Part shown: piece after piece, positions 15,764 to 24,593 of the stretch
Layout of the letters: every line of letters begins with the position of its first letter
How positions within the stretch are numbered: the stretch's first letter is position 1
From: UBA288 sp964461885
Lineage (GTDB): Archaea; Halobacteriota; Methanomicrobia; Methanomicrobiales; Methanospirillaceae
Assembly (NCBI GenBank): GCA_964461885.1
Contig: CAYWVY010000019.1
Span: 1-33,108 of the forward strand
Direction: 5' to 3'
Length of the DNA: 33,108 nucleotides
Position numbers and translations under genes: made by a program
Notes under the pieces: model-generated
Database searches by the model: none
Told to the model about the DNA's origin: nothing
Seen by the model: the letters and a program-made list of their open reading frames with translations, nothing else

Positions 15764-18280
15764 TCAGTCGTCCAGGAGCCCGTCATCGAGGGGCTGCTGA
15801 GCCGAGTCCTCGTCAACGTCGTCGTCGTCGTCGCCAACGTCGATATCGTTCGCAAGGCAGGCGAACCCGACCACCCGGTCGTCCTCTTCGAGCCGGATCA
15901 TCCTGACGCCGCGCGTCGACCGCTTCTGAATCGAGATGTCGGCCGCCCGTATCCGGATCACGGTGCCGGAGGCCGTGATCAGCACCACCTCTTCGTCCTT
16001 CGAGACCGCGCGGGTCGCGATGACCGGGTTGCCGGGGCCGGCCAGGATGTTCCGGACGCCCATGGTGCCCCGCCCGTGCCCGCGGAACTCGTCGAAGTCG
16101 GTCCGCTTGCCCGCGCCCTTGGCCGTGATCGTCAGCAGGTGCTCCTTCTCGACGATCGTGGTCGCGACGAGCTGGTCGCCGTACTTCAGCTTGATGCCGC
16201 GTACGCCCTGGACGCCCCGGCCCATGTTCCGGACCTCGCCCTCGTGGAAGCGGAGGGCCTGACCCTTCGCCGTCGAGAGGATCAGCTCCTGCGTGCCGTC
16301 GGTCTGCTTCACGTCGACGAGGCAGTCGTCCTCGCGGAGCGTGATGGCGTTGATCCCCGTCTGGCGTGGGCGCGAGAACTCGCTCGTCGCGATCTTGGCC
16401 ACCTGCCCCTGCCGCGTCGAGAAGAACAGGTACCGGTCCTCGCAAAACTCGCGGATCGGGATCACGGCCGTGACCAGCTCGTCCCGCAGGTTGAGCAGGT
16501 TCACGATCGCCTTGCCCTTACTCGTCCGCGAGGCCTCGGGGATCTCGTAGACCTTGAGCCAGTAGAGCCGCCCGTCCGTGGTGAAGCAGAGCAGGTAGTC
16601 GTGCATCGAGGCAACGAAGATGTTGTCGACCTGGTCCTCTTCCTTGGTGGCCATCCCGATCACGCCCCGCCCACCGCGGTGCTGGGCCCGGTAGGTCTCG
16701 AGCGGGAGGCGCTTGATATAGTTCTGGGCCGTGATCGAGATCAGCATGGGCACGTCCGGTATCAGGTCGATCAGGTTGAGATCGGCCTCCTCCTCCGATA
16801 TCCGTGTCCGACGTTCGTTGCCGAACTCCTTGCCGGCCGAGGCGACCTCCTTCCTGATCTCGCGGAGCACGTTCGCCTCGCATGAGAGGATCAGTTCGAG
16901 CCGCTCGATGATCTTGAGAAGGTCCAGCCGCTCGTCGCGGAGCTTGGTCTGCTCGAGGTGGGCCAGGCGGCGGAGCTGCATTGCGAGGATCGCGGCCGCC
17001 TGGAGATCGGAGAGGCCGAACATCTCGACGAGAGCTTTGCCCGCGGCCTCCGCGGACTCGGACGCCCGAATGGTCGCGATCACCTCGTCGATCCGGTCGA
17101 GGGCGATCAGGAGGCCGTCGATGATGTGGAGACGGTCGCGGGCCTTGCGGAGCTCGAACCCGCAGCGGCGGCGCACGACCTCTACGCGGTGGCGGAGGAA
17201 CTCGTCGATCAGTCCCCTGACGCCGAGCGTCTTCGGCTGGCCTTCGGAGATCGCGAGGTTGATCACGCCGAACGTGGACTCGAGCGAGGTGTGCTTGTAG
17301 AGCTGGTTCAGGATGATCTTGGGGATAACACCCTTCCTGAGCTCGATCACGACCCGCATGCCGTCCTTGTCGGACTCATCGCGCAGGTCGCTGATCCCCT
17401 CGATCCGTTTCTCCTTCACGAGCTCGGCGATGTGCTCCACGAGCCGGGCCTTGTTGACCTGGAACGGGAGCTCGCTGATGATGATCTTCGGGACGCGGGT
17501 CTCGACATCCTCGATCTCGGCCACGCCCCGGACCGTGAGCTTGCCGTGGCCGGTCTCGTACGCGGACCGGATCCCGGCGCGGCCCATGATGATTCCGCCC
17601 GTCGGGAAGTCCGGGCCCGGCAGGATCCTGAGCAGGTCGTCGACCGTGCAGTGCGGCCGGTCGATCACGAGCTTGACCGCCTCCGCGACCTCCTTGAGGT
17701 TGTGGGGCGGCATGTTGGTTGCCATCCCCACTGCGATCCCGGACGAGCCGTTCACGAGCAGGTTCGGCACGCGGCACGGCAGGACTGTCGGCTCGCTGGT
17801 CGAGGAGTCGAAGTTCGGGCTGAAGTCGACCGTCTCCTTCTCGAGGTCCGTGAGCAGGGCCTCGGCGTACTTCGTGAGCCGGGCCTCGGTGTACCGCATC
17901 GCGGCCGCCGAGTCCCCGTCGACGGAGCCGAAGTTGCCCTGCCCGTCCACGAGGGGCGCGCGGTACGAGAACGGCTGGGCCATCTTGACCAGCGTATCGT
18001 AGATCGAGAAGTCGCCGTGGGGGTGGTACTTACCCATGGTCGCCGCGACGGCGCGGGCCGACTTCTTGTAGGGCTTGTCCGAGGTGTTGCCCTCCTCCCA
18101 CATCGCGTAGAGCGTCCGGCGGTGGACGGGCTTGAGCCCGTCGCGGACGTCGGGGATCGCCCGGCCGATGATGACCGACATCGCATAGTCGATGTACGAG
18201 GTCTTCATCTCCTCCTCGATGTTGATCGGGATGACCCGCCGCGGGTCCACAGGCTCGATCGGAGCCTGCTTAGATGTCAA
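15764..18280 (-). CDS. gyrA: DNA gyrase subunit A
   Basis: 838 residues; the breakage-reunion subunit of the A2B2 type IIA topoisomerase that introduces negative supercoils. The catalytic tyrosine is Tyr130 in AAAMRYTEARL. The QRDR region reads GKYHPHGDFSIYDTLVKMAQ (82-101 approximately), with Phe91 at the position of E. coli Ser83. The GyrA box is QHRGGRG (533-539), the feature separating gyrase from topoisomerase IV, followed by the beta-pinwheel blades. The extreme C-terminus is very acidic (a DDDDDD run), encoded by a GTC-rich tract near 15808-15830. It begins 11 bases inside the end of gyrB, so the two are translated together. Confidence 0.98.
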   Translation of the reverse strand: MTSKQAPIEPVDPRRVIPINIEEEMKTSYIDYAMSVIIGRAIPDVRDGLKPVHRRTLYAMWEEGNTSDKPYKKSARAVAATMGKYHPHGDFSIYDTLVKMAQPFSYRAPLVDGQGNFGSVDGDSAAAMRYTEARLTKYAEALLTDLEKETVDFSPNFDSSTSEPTVLPCRVPNLLVNGSSGIAVGMATNMPPHNLKEVAEAVKLVIDRPHCTVDDLLRILPGPDFPTGGIIMGRAGIRSAYETGHGKLTVRGVAEIEDVETRVPKIIISELPFQVNKARLVEHIAELVKEKRIEGISDLRDESDKDGMRVVIELRKGVIPKIILNQLYKHTSLESTFGVINLAISEGQPKTLGVRGLIDEFLRHRVEVVRRRCGFELRKARDRLHIIDGLLIALDRIDEVIATIRASESAEAAGKALVEMFGLSDLQAAAILAMQLRRLAHLEQTKLRDERLDLLKIIERLELILSCEANVLREIRKEVASAGKEFGNERRTRISEEEADLNLIDLIPDVPMLISITAQNYIKRLPLETYRAQHRGGRGVIGMATKEEDQVDNIFVASMHDYLLCFTTDGRLYWLKVYEIPEASRTSKGKAIVNLLNLRDELVTAVIPIREFCEDRYLFFSTRQGQVAKIATSEFSRPRQTGINAITLREDDCLVDVKQTDGTQELILSTAKGQALRFHEGEVRNMGRGVQGVRGIKLKYGDQLVATTIVEKEHLLTITAKGAGKRTDFDEFRGHGRGTMGVRNILAGPGNPVIATRAVSKDEEVVLITASGTVIRIRAADISIQKRSTRGVRMIRLEEDDRVVGFACLANDIDVGDDDDDVDEDSAQQPLDDGLLDD

Positions 18281-20273
18281 GGTTGCTCACCTCCTTCGCA
18301 TGCCGGGTGATGAAGTCCTTTCTCGCGGCCACGTCGTCGCCCATCAGTTTCTCGAAGATCTCGTTGGCGTACATCGCGTCCTCGATCTGGATCTGCTTCA
18401 GGACGCGGGTCTTGGGGTCCATGGTGGTGGACCAGAGCTGGTCCGCGTTCATCTCGCCGAGGCCCTTGTACCGCTGGACCACGATGTTCTTCTCGCCGAG
18501 CTCCTTGATCGCGGCCTTCAGTCCCTCGTCATGGTAGACGTATCGCTCGTGCTTGCCTTTCGCCACGCGGTAGAGCGGTGGCTGGGCGATGTAGACGTAG
18601 CCGTTCTCGATCAGGCCGACCATGTGCCGGTAGAAGAACGTCAGGAGCAGGGTCCGGATGTGGGCCCCGTCCACGTCGGCATCGGTCATCAGGATGATGT
18701 GGTGGTACCGGGCGCGCTCGGGGTCGAGCTGCTCGCCGATCCCCGAGCCGATGGCGGAAATCAGGATCTGGATCTCGACGTTCTTGATCATCTTGTGCTG
18801 GGTCGCTTTCTCCACGTTCAGGATCTTGCCGCGGAGCGGCAGGATGGCCTGGAACTTCCGGTCACGCCCCTGCTTGGCCGAGCCGCCGGCCGAGTCGCCC
18901 TCCACGATGTAGAGCTCGGACTTGGCCGGGTCGCGCTCCTGGCAGTCGGCGAGCTTGCCGGGCAGGTGCGAGGACTCGAGCATGGTCTTGCGGCGTGTCA
19001 GGTCGCGTGCATTCTTGGCGGCCTCGCGGGCCTTTGCCGCGAGCAACCCCTTCTCGACGATCGCCTTGAACGCCGTCGGGTTCTCCTCGAAGTACTCGGA
19101 GAGCGAGGCGTAGACGAGCGAGTCCACGATTCCCCGCACGCTCGAGTTGCCCAGGCGCATCTTGGTCTGGCCCTCGAACTGGGGGTTCGCGAGCTTGATC
19201 GAGATGACCGCGGTCATGCCCTCGCGCACGTCCTCGCCGCGCAGGGTCAGGTCCTTGTTCTTGAAGAGGTTGTTCTTCTTGGCCGAGGCGTTGATCGCCC
19301 GCGTGATGGCCGAGCGGAATCCCTCGAGGTGGGTGCCGCCCTCGCGGGTGTTCACGCTGTTGACGTAGGTGTACAGGGTCTCGGCGTAGGACTGCGTGTA
19401 CTGCAGGGCCACCTCGACCTCGGTCCGGTTCTCGGGGTCGGACCGACGGAAGCAGAGCACGTCGGGGTGGATCGGCTCCTTCCCGTCGTTCAGGTAGACG
19501 ACGAACTCGCGGAGGCCACCGTCGTACCGGTACACCTGGGCGTCGCCCTCGGCCTCTGGGCGGCGGTCCTCGATCTGGATCTCGAGGCCCGCGTTCAGGA
19601 ACGCGAGCTCGCGGAGGCGGTGGGCGAGGACGTCGTAGTCGTAGACCACCGTCTCGAAGATCGTCGGGTCGGGCATGAACGTGATCACGGTCCCCGAGAG
19701 CTCCTTCCCGTGGGTTTCGATGAAGGCCTCGCGCGAGGCGAGCCCTTTCCGCGTCCGCTCGCCGTACCGAACCGCGAACCGGTCCTGCATCTCCTCCTTC
19801 GTCTCCTCGCGGATGGCGAGCGGTTCGGGCTTGCCCCGGGCGAAGTGCATCTCGTAGACGTTCCCGTCGCGGTAGACCGTGGCGTGGAGCCAGGAGGAGA
19901 GGGCGTTCACGACCGAGACGCCGACGCCGTGGAGACCGCCCGAGACCTGGTAGGAGTTCTTGTCGAACTTGCCGCCGGCGTGGAGGACGGTCAGCACCGT
20001 CTCGATGGCGGACTTGCCGGTCTTCTTGACGCGGTCGACGGGGATGCCACGACCGTTGTCCTCGACCGTGACCGACCCGTCCTCGTTGATCGCGACCCAG
20101 ATGCGGTCGGCAAAGCCGCCGAGGGCCTCGTCCACCGAGTTGTCCACGACCTCGTACACGAGGTGGTGCAGCCCGCGGGTGTCGGTCGAGCCGATGTACA
20201 TGGCCGGCCGTTCCCGCACCGGCTGCAGTCCCTCCAGTACGGTAATATGCGATGCGTCGTAGGTTTCTAACAT
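18270..20273 (-). CDS. gyrB: DNA gyrase subunit B
   Basis: 667-residue ATPase subunit. The GHKL fold shows EVVDNSVDEA (41-50) with the catalytic Glu and Mg-binding Asn, EDNGRGIP (71-78) and SGGLHGVGVSVVNAL (111-125). The transducer domain follows, with QTKMRLGNSSVRG around 369-381. The TOPRIM domain has VEGDSAGG (457-464) and DADVDGAHIRT (531-541). There is no large C-terminal insertion, giving a compact protein like Gram-positive GyrB. Start ATG 20273 has GAGGT (20281-20285) seven bases upstream. This is bacterial-type gyrase, established as an ancient acquisition in several Euryarchaeota. Confidence 0.98.
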   Translation of the reverse strand: MLETYDASHITVLEGLQPVRERPAMYIGSTDTRGLHHLVYEVVDNSVDEALGGFADRIWVAINEDGSVTVEDNGRGIPVDRVKKTGKSAIETVLTVLHAGGKFDKNSYQVSGGLHGVGVSVVNALSSWLHATVYRDGNVYEMHFARGKPEPLAIREETKEEMQDRFAVRYGERTRKGLASREAFIETHGKELSGTVITFMPDPTIFETVVYDYDVLAHRLRELAFLNAGLEIQIEDRRPEAEGDAQVYRYDGGLREFVVYLNDGKEPIHPDVLCFRRSDPENRTEVEVALQYTQSYAETLYTYVNSVNTREGGTHLEGFRSAITRAINASAKKNNLFKNKDLTLRGEDVREGMTAVISIKLANPQFEGQTKMRLGNSSVRGIVDSLVYASLSEYFEENPTAFKAIVEKGLLAAKAREAAKNARDLTRRKTMLESSHLPGKLADCQERDPAKSELYIVEGDSAGGSAKQGRDRKFQAILPLRGKILNVEKATQHKMIKNVEIQILISAIGSGIGEQLDPERARYHHIILMTDADVDGAHIRTLLLTFFYRHMVGLIENGYVYIAQPPLYRVAKGKHERYVYHDEGLKAAIKELGEKNIVVQRYKGLGEMNADQLWSTTMDPKTRVLKQIQIEDAMYANEIFEKLMGDDVAARKDFITRHAKEVSNLDI

Positions 20274-20318
20274 CCAATGGACCTCTGATAAAAGCTTGAG
20301 AACGGAAGATCTCTTCGC

Positions 20319-20350
20319 TACTTTATATTGTTCTCCAGGCTACTTATAGG
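20319..20350 (-). promoter_or_regulatory. gyrB promoter region with two TATA-like elements
   Basis: On the minus strand, caatataaag (20321-20330) and cctataagta (about 20340-20349) are both TATA-like. The nearer one predicts a leader of about 20-25 bases carrying the GAGGT site. Confidence 0.5.
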
Positions 20351-20430
20351 TGGTTGTTGTTGCACAGACCGGCGTATTCCCGGTGACCGATTTGAAAAAA
20401 GGGGCTGAATGTGGGGTCTTTCAAAACGGT

Positions 20431-20739
20431 TCAATCAAACGAGCCGATCGAGGCGTCCTCGATGCCGAGCTCCCGGTCAACGGCCACGCAGAGCCGGGCG
20501 AAGAGGCGCTTGATCTCGGGATACTCCTCGCGGTCGACCGTGCCTGTCTGGTGCCAGAGGATCCGCTTCCGGAGCATTGTCGTGAGCTCCTCAACCTCGG
20601 TCCCGCGAAACCGGTCCGGCAGCATCATCTCGTCGAGGTGATCAGCCAGGCCGTAGAAGGCCTGGTCGGGGGGCAGGCAGAGGTGACGGCCGATCAGCAT
20701 CAGGTTTGTGACGTATCCGCGTCCGAATTTCGACGCCAT
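20431..20739 (-). CDS. Unrecognised small protein
   Basis: 102 residues, basic N-terminus then mostly helical and acidic: FGRGYVTNLMLIGRHLCLPP, DHLDEMMLPDRF, TTMLRKRILW and a C-terminal acidic stretch. There are no metal motifs, signal peptide or membrane segments. Codon use is like the surrounding genes, and the antisense frame is less protein-like. It lies upstream of gyrB on the same strand, separated by about 157 bases with gyrB's own promoter, so it is probably a separate unit. Family not recognised. Confidence 0.65.
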   Translation of the reverse strand: MASKFGRGYVTNLMLIGRHLCLPPDQAFYGLADHLDEMMLPDRFRGTEVEELTTMLRKRILWHQTGTVDREEYPEIKRLFARLCVAVDRELGIEDASIGSFD

Positions 20740-21036
20740 GAGATACAGTTATCGCCGGAACGGATAAGCGCTATCCCGGGACTCGTGCACGATAGAAAAA
20801 ATCCCCACGATGTACGGAGCGATCCCCCCTCCAATCCCTCGCGGCCGTCTCCTGTCGCGCCACTGACCCGGCTCGCTCCCGCTCCGCTGCTCGCCGGCCA
20901 CGGGGAGGGGGCGGCGTGAACCCCCTCCCGCCTCGCTCCGCTCGGCACCCTCCCCATCCGCAAAGTTCGCCCGCATCAAGGCGTATCGCGAAGCCGGCCG
21001 CTCCCGTTCTGCCGGACGCCCCTGCTCCCCCACCCT
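20740..21036. other. GC-rich spacer without a convincing gene
   Basis: Several short open frames cross this stretch on the minus strand, but their translations are rich in Arg, Gly and Pro and look like antisense GC noise. The middle (about 20900-20990) contains runs such as GGGGAGGGGG and CCCCCTCCC around gctcgctccgctcggc-like sequence, which resembles a dispersed intergenic element. No clear promoter or hairpin is identified. Confidence 0.4.
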
Positions 21037-21762
21037 TCAGGAGACCGGGACATCGACCACGACCACCGTGATGTTGTCGAGGCCCCCCCGGTCGTTTGCC
21101 CTCGTCACGAGCTCGCGGCAGCACCGCATCGGCTCCGCGAACCGGACAAGCACCTCTTCGATCTCGGGGTCGGCGAGCATTTCCGTCAGCCCGTCCGAGC
21201 AGAGGAGGAGGCGGTCACCGGGCCACGTGGGGACAGTTCGGAGGTCGGGATCATCTCCTCCGGGCCCGAGGGTACGCGTCACCACGTTCCTCTGCGGGTG
21301 GTGCCAGGCCGCCTCAACCGTGATCCGGCCGGCATCGAGCAGTTCCTGGATCACCGAGTGATCCCGCGTCAGTGCCGAGAGATGCTTCTCCCGCAGCAGG
21401 TATGCGCGACTGTCCCCGACGTGCCCCACGAGGAACGAGTCTTCGAGACCGAGAGCCAGCACGACCGTCGTGCTCATGCCGGAGAGGCGCGGGTCATCCG
21501 CCGCATTCTCCAGGATCGCACAATTCGCATCACGGACCGCGGCCAGCACAGCATGCTCCACGGGGGCCCTGCGGTCGAGCCTGACGAGGGCCTCGCCGAT
21601 CCTGCGCGCTGCGATCCGGCTGGCCACCTCCCCGCCGGGAAGCCCGCCAAGGCCGTCGGCCACGACGAAGGTCTTCCGAACCGGGTCCGCGAAGACCGCG
21701 TCCTCGTTAATCTTTCTCTTCCGCCCTGGGTCGGTCAGCCAGCCGGCCCTGGTACCCCGCAT
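21037..21762 (-). CDS. PP2C-type serine/threonine protein phosphatase
   Basis: 241 residues, one catalytic PPM/PP2C domain. Signature residues are in order: KRKINEDAV (15-23), VVADGLGGLPGGE (33-45) with the metal-binding Asp-Gly, STTVV, VGHVGDSRAYL, TRDHS, SDGLTEML, and DNITVVVVDV at the end. All metal-binding Asp residues are present. Start is ATG 21762, preceded by a GGGGAGGGG stretch; a longer frame runs back into cbiQ but has no family match. No kinase, FHA or anti-sigma partner gene is adjacent, so its substrate is unknown. PP2C is common in bacteria and sporadic in archaea. Confidence 0.94.
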   Translation of the reverse strand: MRGTRAGWLTDPGRKRKINEDAVFADPVRKTFVVADGLGGLPGGEVASRIAARRIGEALVRLDRRAPVEHAVLAAVRDANCAILENAADDPRLSGMSTTVVLALGLEDSFLVGHVGDSRAYLLREKHLSALTRDHSVIQELLDAGRITVEAAWHHPQRNVVTRTLGPGGDDPDLRTVPTWPGDRLLLCSDGLTEMLADPEIEEVLVRFAEPMRCCRELVTRANDRGGLDNITVVVVDVPVS

Positions 21763-21832
21763 CACCCCTCCCCCCGCTGCATGGTGAGGGTGGTGGGGAC
21801 GGCCGGTATATGAACCCTTCAGCCCGGGACCG

Positions 21833-22648
21833 TTATGACAACAGGAGTACGGCCACCGGCCCCACGCAGACGACGGCCATGCAAGCCGCGAGGACCGCCC
21901 AGTCTCCGCGCGAGAGCGGCTTTTTGGGCACGAAGAGATAGGCGTCCCGGCCGTACCCCCGGCAGAGCATGGCCGTGTACGTCCGTTCGCCCTGCTCGTA
22001 CGACCGGAGGAACATGGTCCCGATCGTGTAGCCCGTCTGCCGGAGCCGGTACCCGTAGGGAAGGGACCCGTCCAGCGGGTCGAAGCAACGAGTCGCAAGC
22101 GCGTTCATCACACGGACGAGCATCTGGCCGAAGACAAAGAGGTAGCGGGCCATCATCCCGAGGATCAGGGTGAACTCGGACGGAAAGCCGAGCCGGCGCG
22201 CCCCGGTCAGGAGGTCCTGGAGCCGGGTCGTCGATGAAAGGAGGACGACGAACCCGATGCAGAGCACGAACCGGACGCCGATCATTGAGGCCTTGACCAG
22301 GGACTCGGCCGTGATCTCGATCCCGAGCGGCAGGGCGAGCAGCACGGTTGGGGATGTGAACGCCACCGGGGGGAAGAGCACCTGAAAGAGGAGGATCGAG
22401 AGGCCGAAGGGAAGGATCGCTCCGACGCGGAACAGGAAGGTCCGGAGCGGCACCCGCGAGGCGAGGAGCAGGACGATGAGGAGCACACCCATGACCCCGG
22501 CGAAGAGATAGACCGAGCTGTGCACCGGGTACGCTACGAGCGCAATGATCGCTCCGAACGCGATCACGATCTTGACCCGCGCGTCGAGCCGGTGCACGGG
22601 GCTGTCGCCGTAAGCGAGCCGTTCTATCTCGAAGAGTTCCTCTATCAT
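21833..22648 (-). CDS. cbiQ: Cobalt/nickel ECF transporter transmembrane protein CbiQ
   Basis: 271-residue T component of the energy-coupling factor transporter. Five or six hydrophobic segments are visible, with the N-terminal YGDSPVHRLDARVKI typical of CbiQ. The coupling motif ERTYTAMLCRGYGRD, near the last quarter, is the conserved Arg-Gly helix that docks on the ATPase. It overlaps cbiO by four bases (ATGA). Confidence 0.95.
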   Translation of the reverse strand: MIEELFEIERLAYGDSPVHRLDARVKIVIAFGAIIALVAYPVHSSVYLFAGVMGVLLIVLLLASRVPLRTFLFRVGAILPFGLSILLFQVLFPPVAFTSPTVLLALPLGIEITAESLVKASMIGVRFVLCIGFVVLLSSTTRLQDLLTGARRLGFPSEFTLILGMMARYLFVFGQMLVRVMNALATRCFDPLDGSLPYGYRLRQTGYTIGTMFLRSYEQGERTYTAMLCRGYGRDAYLFVPKKPLSRGDWAVLAACMAVVCVGPVAVLLLS

Positions 22649-23484
22649 GGCCGGGGAGGGAGGGAGAGAACGGTCGCGAGCCCCTCTTCGGCCTCATCGA
22701 CCGTGTACGCGATCGGGACAGGAGCCCCGCGGCGGCGGAGGGCGCGGCAGAGCTTCGGGATCACGGGCACGTCGAGCCGGATCCTGCGGAGCATCTCCTC
22801 CTGCTCGAAGATCTCCTGGACCGTGCCCTGCGCGAGGATCCGCCCCTGGTCCATCACGTAGATGTAGTCCGCCATGGTCGTGACAAGATCGAGGTCGTGG
22901 GTCGAGAAGATCACGGTCATGCCGAACCGGGACGAGAGCGAGTTCACAAACTGGACCAGATCGTCGCGCCCCCTCGGGTCGAGACCTGCCGTTGGCTCGT
23001 CCATCACGAGCACTTCGGGCTCCATGGCGAGCACGCCGGCGATCGCGACCCGCTTCTTCTCGCCGCCAGAGAGGTGGTGGGGGGCCCGGTGACGGAGGTA
23101 CTCGATCCCGAGGAGCCCGAGCGCCTCATCGACCCGGTGCATCACGGTCGTCTCGTCGAGCCCGAGGTTGGTCGGGCCGAAGGCGACGTCCTGCTCGACC
23201 GTCGGCGCGAAGATCTGATCGTCGGGATTCTGGAAGACGACGCCGACGAACTTCCGGACCTCCTTGAGGTTCTTCTTCGTGATCGGCTCGCCGCGGACCA
23301 GCACCTTTCCTTCCTGTGCAAGTGCGATCCCGTTCAGGTGCTTGAAGAGGGTGGACTTCCCCGCGCCGTTCGGGCCGATAACCGCGATCCGGAGGTTCCG
23401 GGGCGCCACGAAGTTGACATCATCGAGGGCACGGACGCTGTCGCGGTAGGCGAAGGAGAGGTGGACGGTCTCGATAAGGTGCAT
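22645..23484 (-). CDS. cbiO: Cobalt/nickel ECF transporter ATPase CbiO
   Basis: 279-residue ABC ATPase that powers metal uptake through CbiQ. It has Walker A GPNGAGKST (37-45), the Q loop in VVFQNPDDQIFA (82-93, the variant typical of ECF ATPases), signature LSGGEKKR (138-145), Walker B VLVMDEPTAGLDP (158-170) and the H-loop STHDLD. All catalytic residues are intact. The C-terminal 50 residues beyond the core fold are variable. It sits between cbiQ and cbiN on the minus strand. Confidence 0.96.
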   Translation of the reverse strand: MHLIETVHLSFAYRDSVRALDDVNFVAPRNLRIAVIGPNGAGKSTLFKHLNGIALAQEGKVLVRGEPITKKNLKEVRKFVGVVFQNPDDQIFAPTVEQDVAFGPTNLGLDETTVMHRVDEALGLLGIEYLRHRAPHHLSGGEKKRVAIAGVLAMEPEVLVMDEPTAGLDPRGRDDLVQFVNSLSSRFGMTVIFSTHDLDLVTTMADYIYVMDQGRILAQGTVQEIFEQEEMLRRIRLDVPVIPKLCRALRRRGAPVPIAYTVDEAEEGLATVLSLPPRP

Positions 23485-23522
23485 GGTGTGTCCGTACTGG
23501 ATCGGCGAAGGAAAGGGAAAAA

Positions 23523-23870
23523 TTAAGGGGACCGCGATCTGCTGAAGGCCTTGAGCCCCCGTCCAAGCCCAAGCACGACCACGAGGGATAGGAGAGTGCC
23601 GGCGATGATCAGGCCGATGTCCGTGAGTTTATCCGCACCCTCAACCGTGTAGTCAGGGAACGGGGCGCTGTACTCGAACGATCCCGGAAGAGCCCCCTCG
23701 TCGAGTTCGGCGTCGGGGTTCGCGGCCCCTGTCAGTTCCTTCTGGCCCTGCGTGACAAGGGCCGTGCTGTCCAGCCCGTCGGGGTCAGAGGAGGCGAAAA
23801 AGACCGCGGCGACCCCGATCACGAGGGCGAGGACCAGGCCCCCGGCGAGCAGGGCGCGGTTCGAGATCAT
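23523..23870 (-). CDS. cbiN: PDGLE-type small membrane protein CbiN
   Basis: 115 residues with two membrane helices: residues about 7-26 (LLAGGLVLALVIGVAAVFF) and about 86-108. Between them is an extracytoplasmic loop beginning SSDPDGLDST (28-37), the PDGLE signature of CbiN/NikN. In ECF metal transporters this component promotes substrate loading of CbiM. Start ATG 23870 overlaps the cbiM stop by four bases; the longer frame beginning at 24074 is antisense-like and unsupported. Confidence 0.93.
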   Translation of the reverse strand: MISNRALLAGGLVLALVIGVAAVFFASSDPDGLDSTALVTQGQKELTGAANPDAELDEGALPGSFEYSAPFPDYTVEGADKLTDIGLIIAGTLLSLVVVLGLGRGLKAFSRSRSP

Positions 23871-24505
23871 GTCGACACCCCTTCGGCACGTTCCAGTATA
23901 TCCGGGCGGGTGTTCGCGATCAGCCCGAGCACGACGGCCGTGATGCCCGCTTCGACGATCCCGATGAGGGCGTGGTAGAGCCCCATCCCGGCCAGGCCCG
24001 CTTCGAGCGGGAAGGTGCCGGCGACGTAGAGCTCGAGCGCAGCGGCGAGGGCCGGCACGATGCAGGCGAGCCACGCGGCGCCGGCTGCGGAGGCGAACAT
24101 GTTCTTCGTGATCGAGAGCAGCCCGTGATAGGCGTAGTAGCCGACAAAGCCCCCGATGACGCCCATGTTCACGATGTTCGCGCCCATGGTCGTGATCCCG
24201 CCGTCGCCGAAGAGGACGCCCTGGACGATCAGGACGAGCGAGAGGACGAAGACGGCAGCGAACGGCGACCCGAGCACGATTGCCACGAGGGCGCCGCCGA
24301 CGAGGTGGCCGCTCGTGCCCATGGTCACGGGGATGTTGAAGGCCTGGAGGGCGAAGACGCCGGCGGCGAGGACTGCGACCAGCGGGACCTTCTCCTCGCT
24401 CATCTCGTTCCGAACCCAGCGGAGGGAGAGCGCGATGAAGACGAGCGCGATCATCCAGTAGACGGCGCCCTGCGATATTGGAAGGAAGGAGTCGGGGATG
24501 TGCAC
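23867..24505 (-). CDS. cbiM: Cobalt/nickel ECF transporter substrate-binding protein CbiM
   Basis: 212 residues, six or seven membrane helices. The N-terminus is MHIPDS; in CbiM/NikM the free Met1 amino group, His2 and an inner His bind the metal, and here the inner His is His67 (GTSGHLVGG). Cobalt cannot be separated from nickel by sequence; methanogens need both (corrinoids, and F430 or hydrogenase). It is the first gene of cbiMNQO. The TATA-like gtataatag (about 24524-24532, minus strand) is only about 25 bases upstream, so the mRNA is probably leaderless or nearly so. Confidence 0.95.
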   Translation of the reverse strand: MHIPDSFLPISQGAVYWMIALVFIALSLRWVRNEMSEEKVPLVAVLAAGVFALQAFNIPVTMGTSGHLVGGALVAIVLGSPFAAVFVLSLVLIVQGVLFGDGGITTMGANIVNMGVIGGFVGYYAYHGLLSITKNMFASAAGAAWLACIVPALAAALELYVAGTFPLEAGLAGMGLYHALIGIVEAGITAVVLGLIANTRPDILERAEGVST

Positions 24506-24525
24506 GGTATCACCAGGGTGTTACT

Positions 24526-24545
24526 ATTATACTGTTTTGTATTAT
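24526..24545. promoter_or_regulatory. Candidate operator/promoter of cbiMNQO
   Basis: ATTATAC (24526-24532), six bases, GTATTAT (24539-24545) is an inverted repeat with one mismatch. It overlaps the TATA-like element of cbiM and also faces the DUF2115 leader. The half-site resembles the GTAT-type halves of nickel-responsive operators, but the spacing is shorter, so the regulator is not assignable. Confidence 0.35.
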
Positions 24546-24593
24546 CCCCTCAGTGAAAAAGGTTCCTCTTTGTTATCTCATCGCCACTCTGAT

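Noticed and set aside
15807..15835. GTC-type short tandem repeat
   Set aside because: It simply encodes the Asp-rich C-terminus of GyrA; it is not a mobile or regulatory repeat.
18192..20270. 692-residue plus-strand open frame antisense to gyrB
   Set aside because: It is the mirror of GyrB codons, full of Val/Leu/Glu/Asp repeats, with no ribosome binding site or domain.
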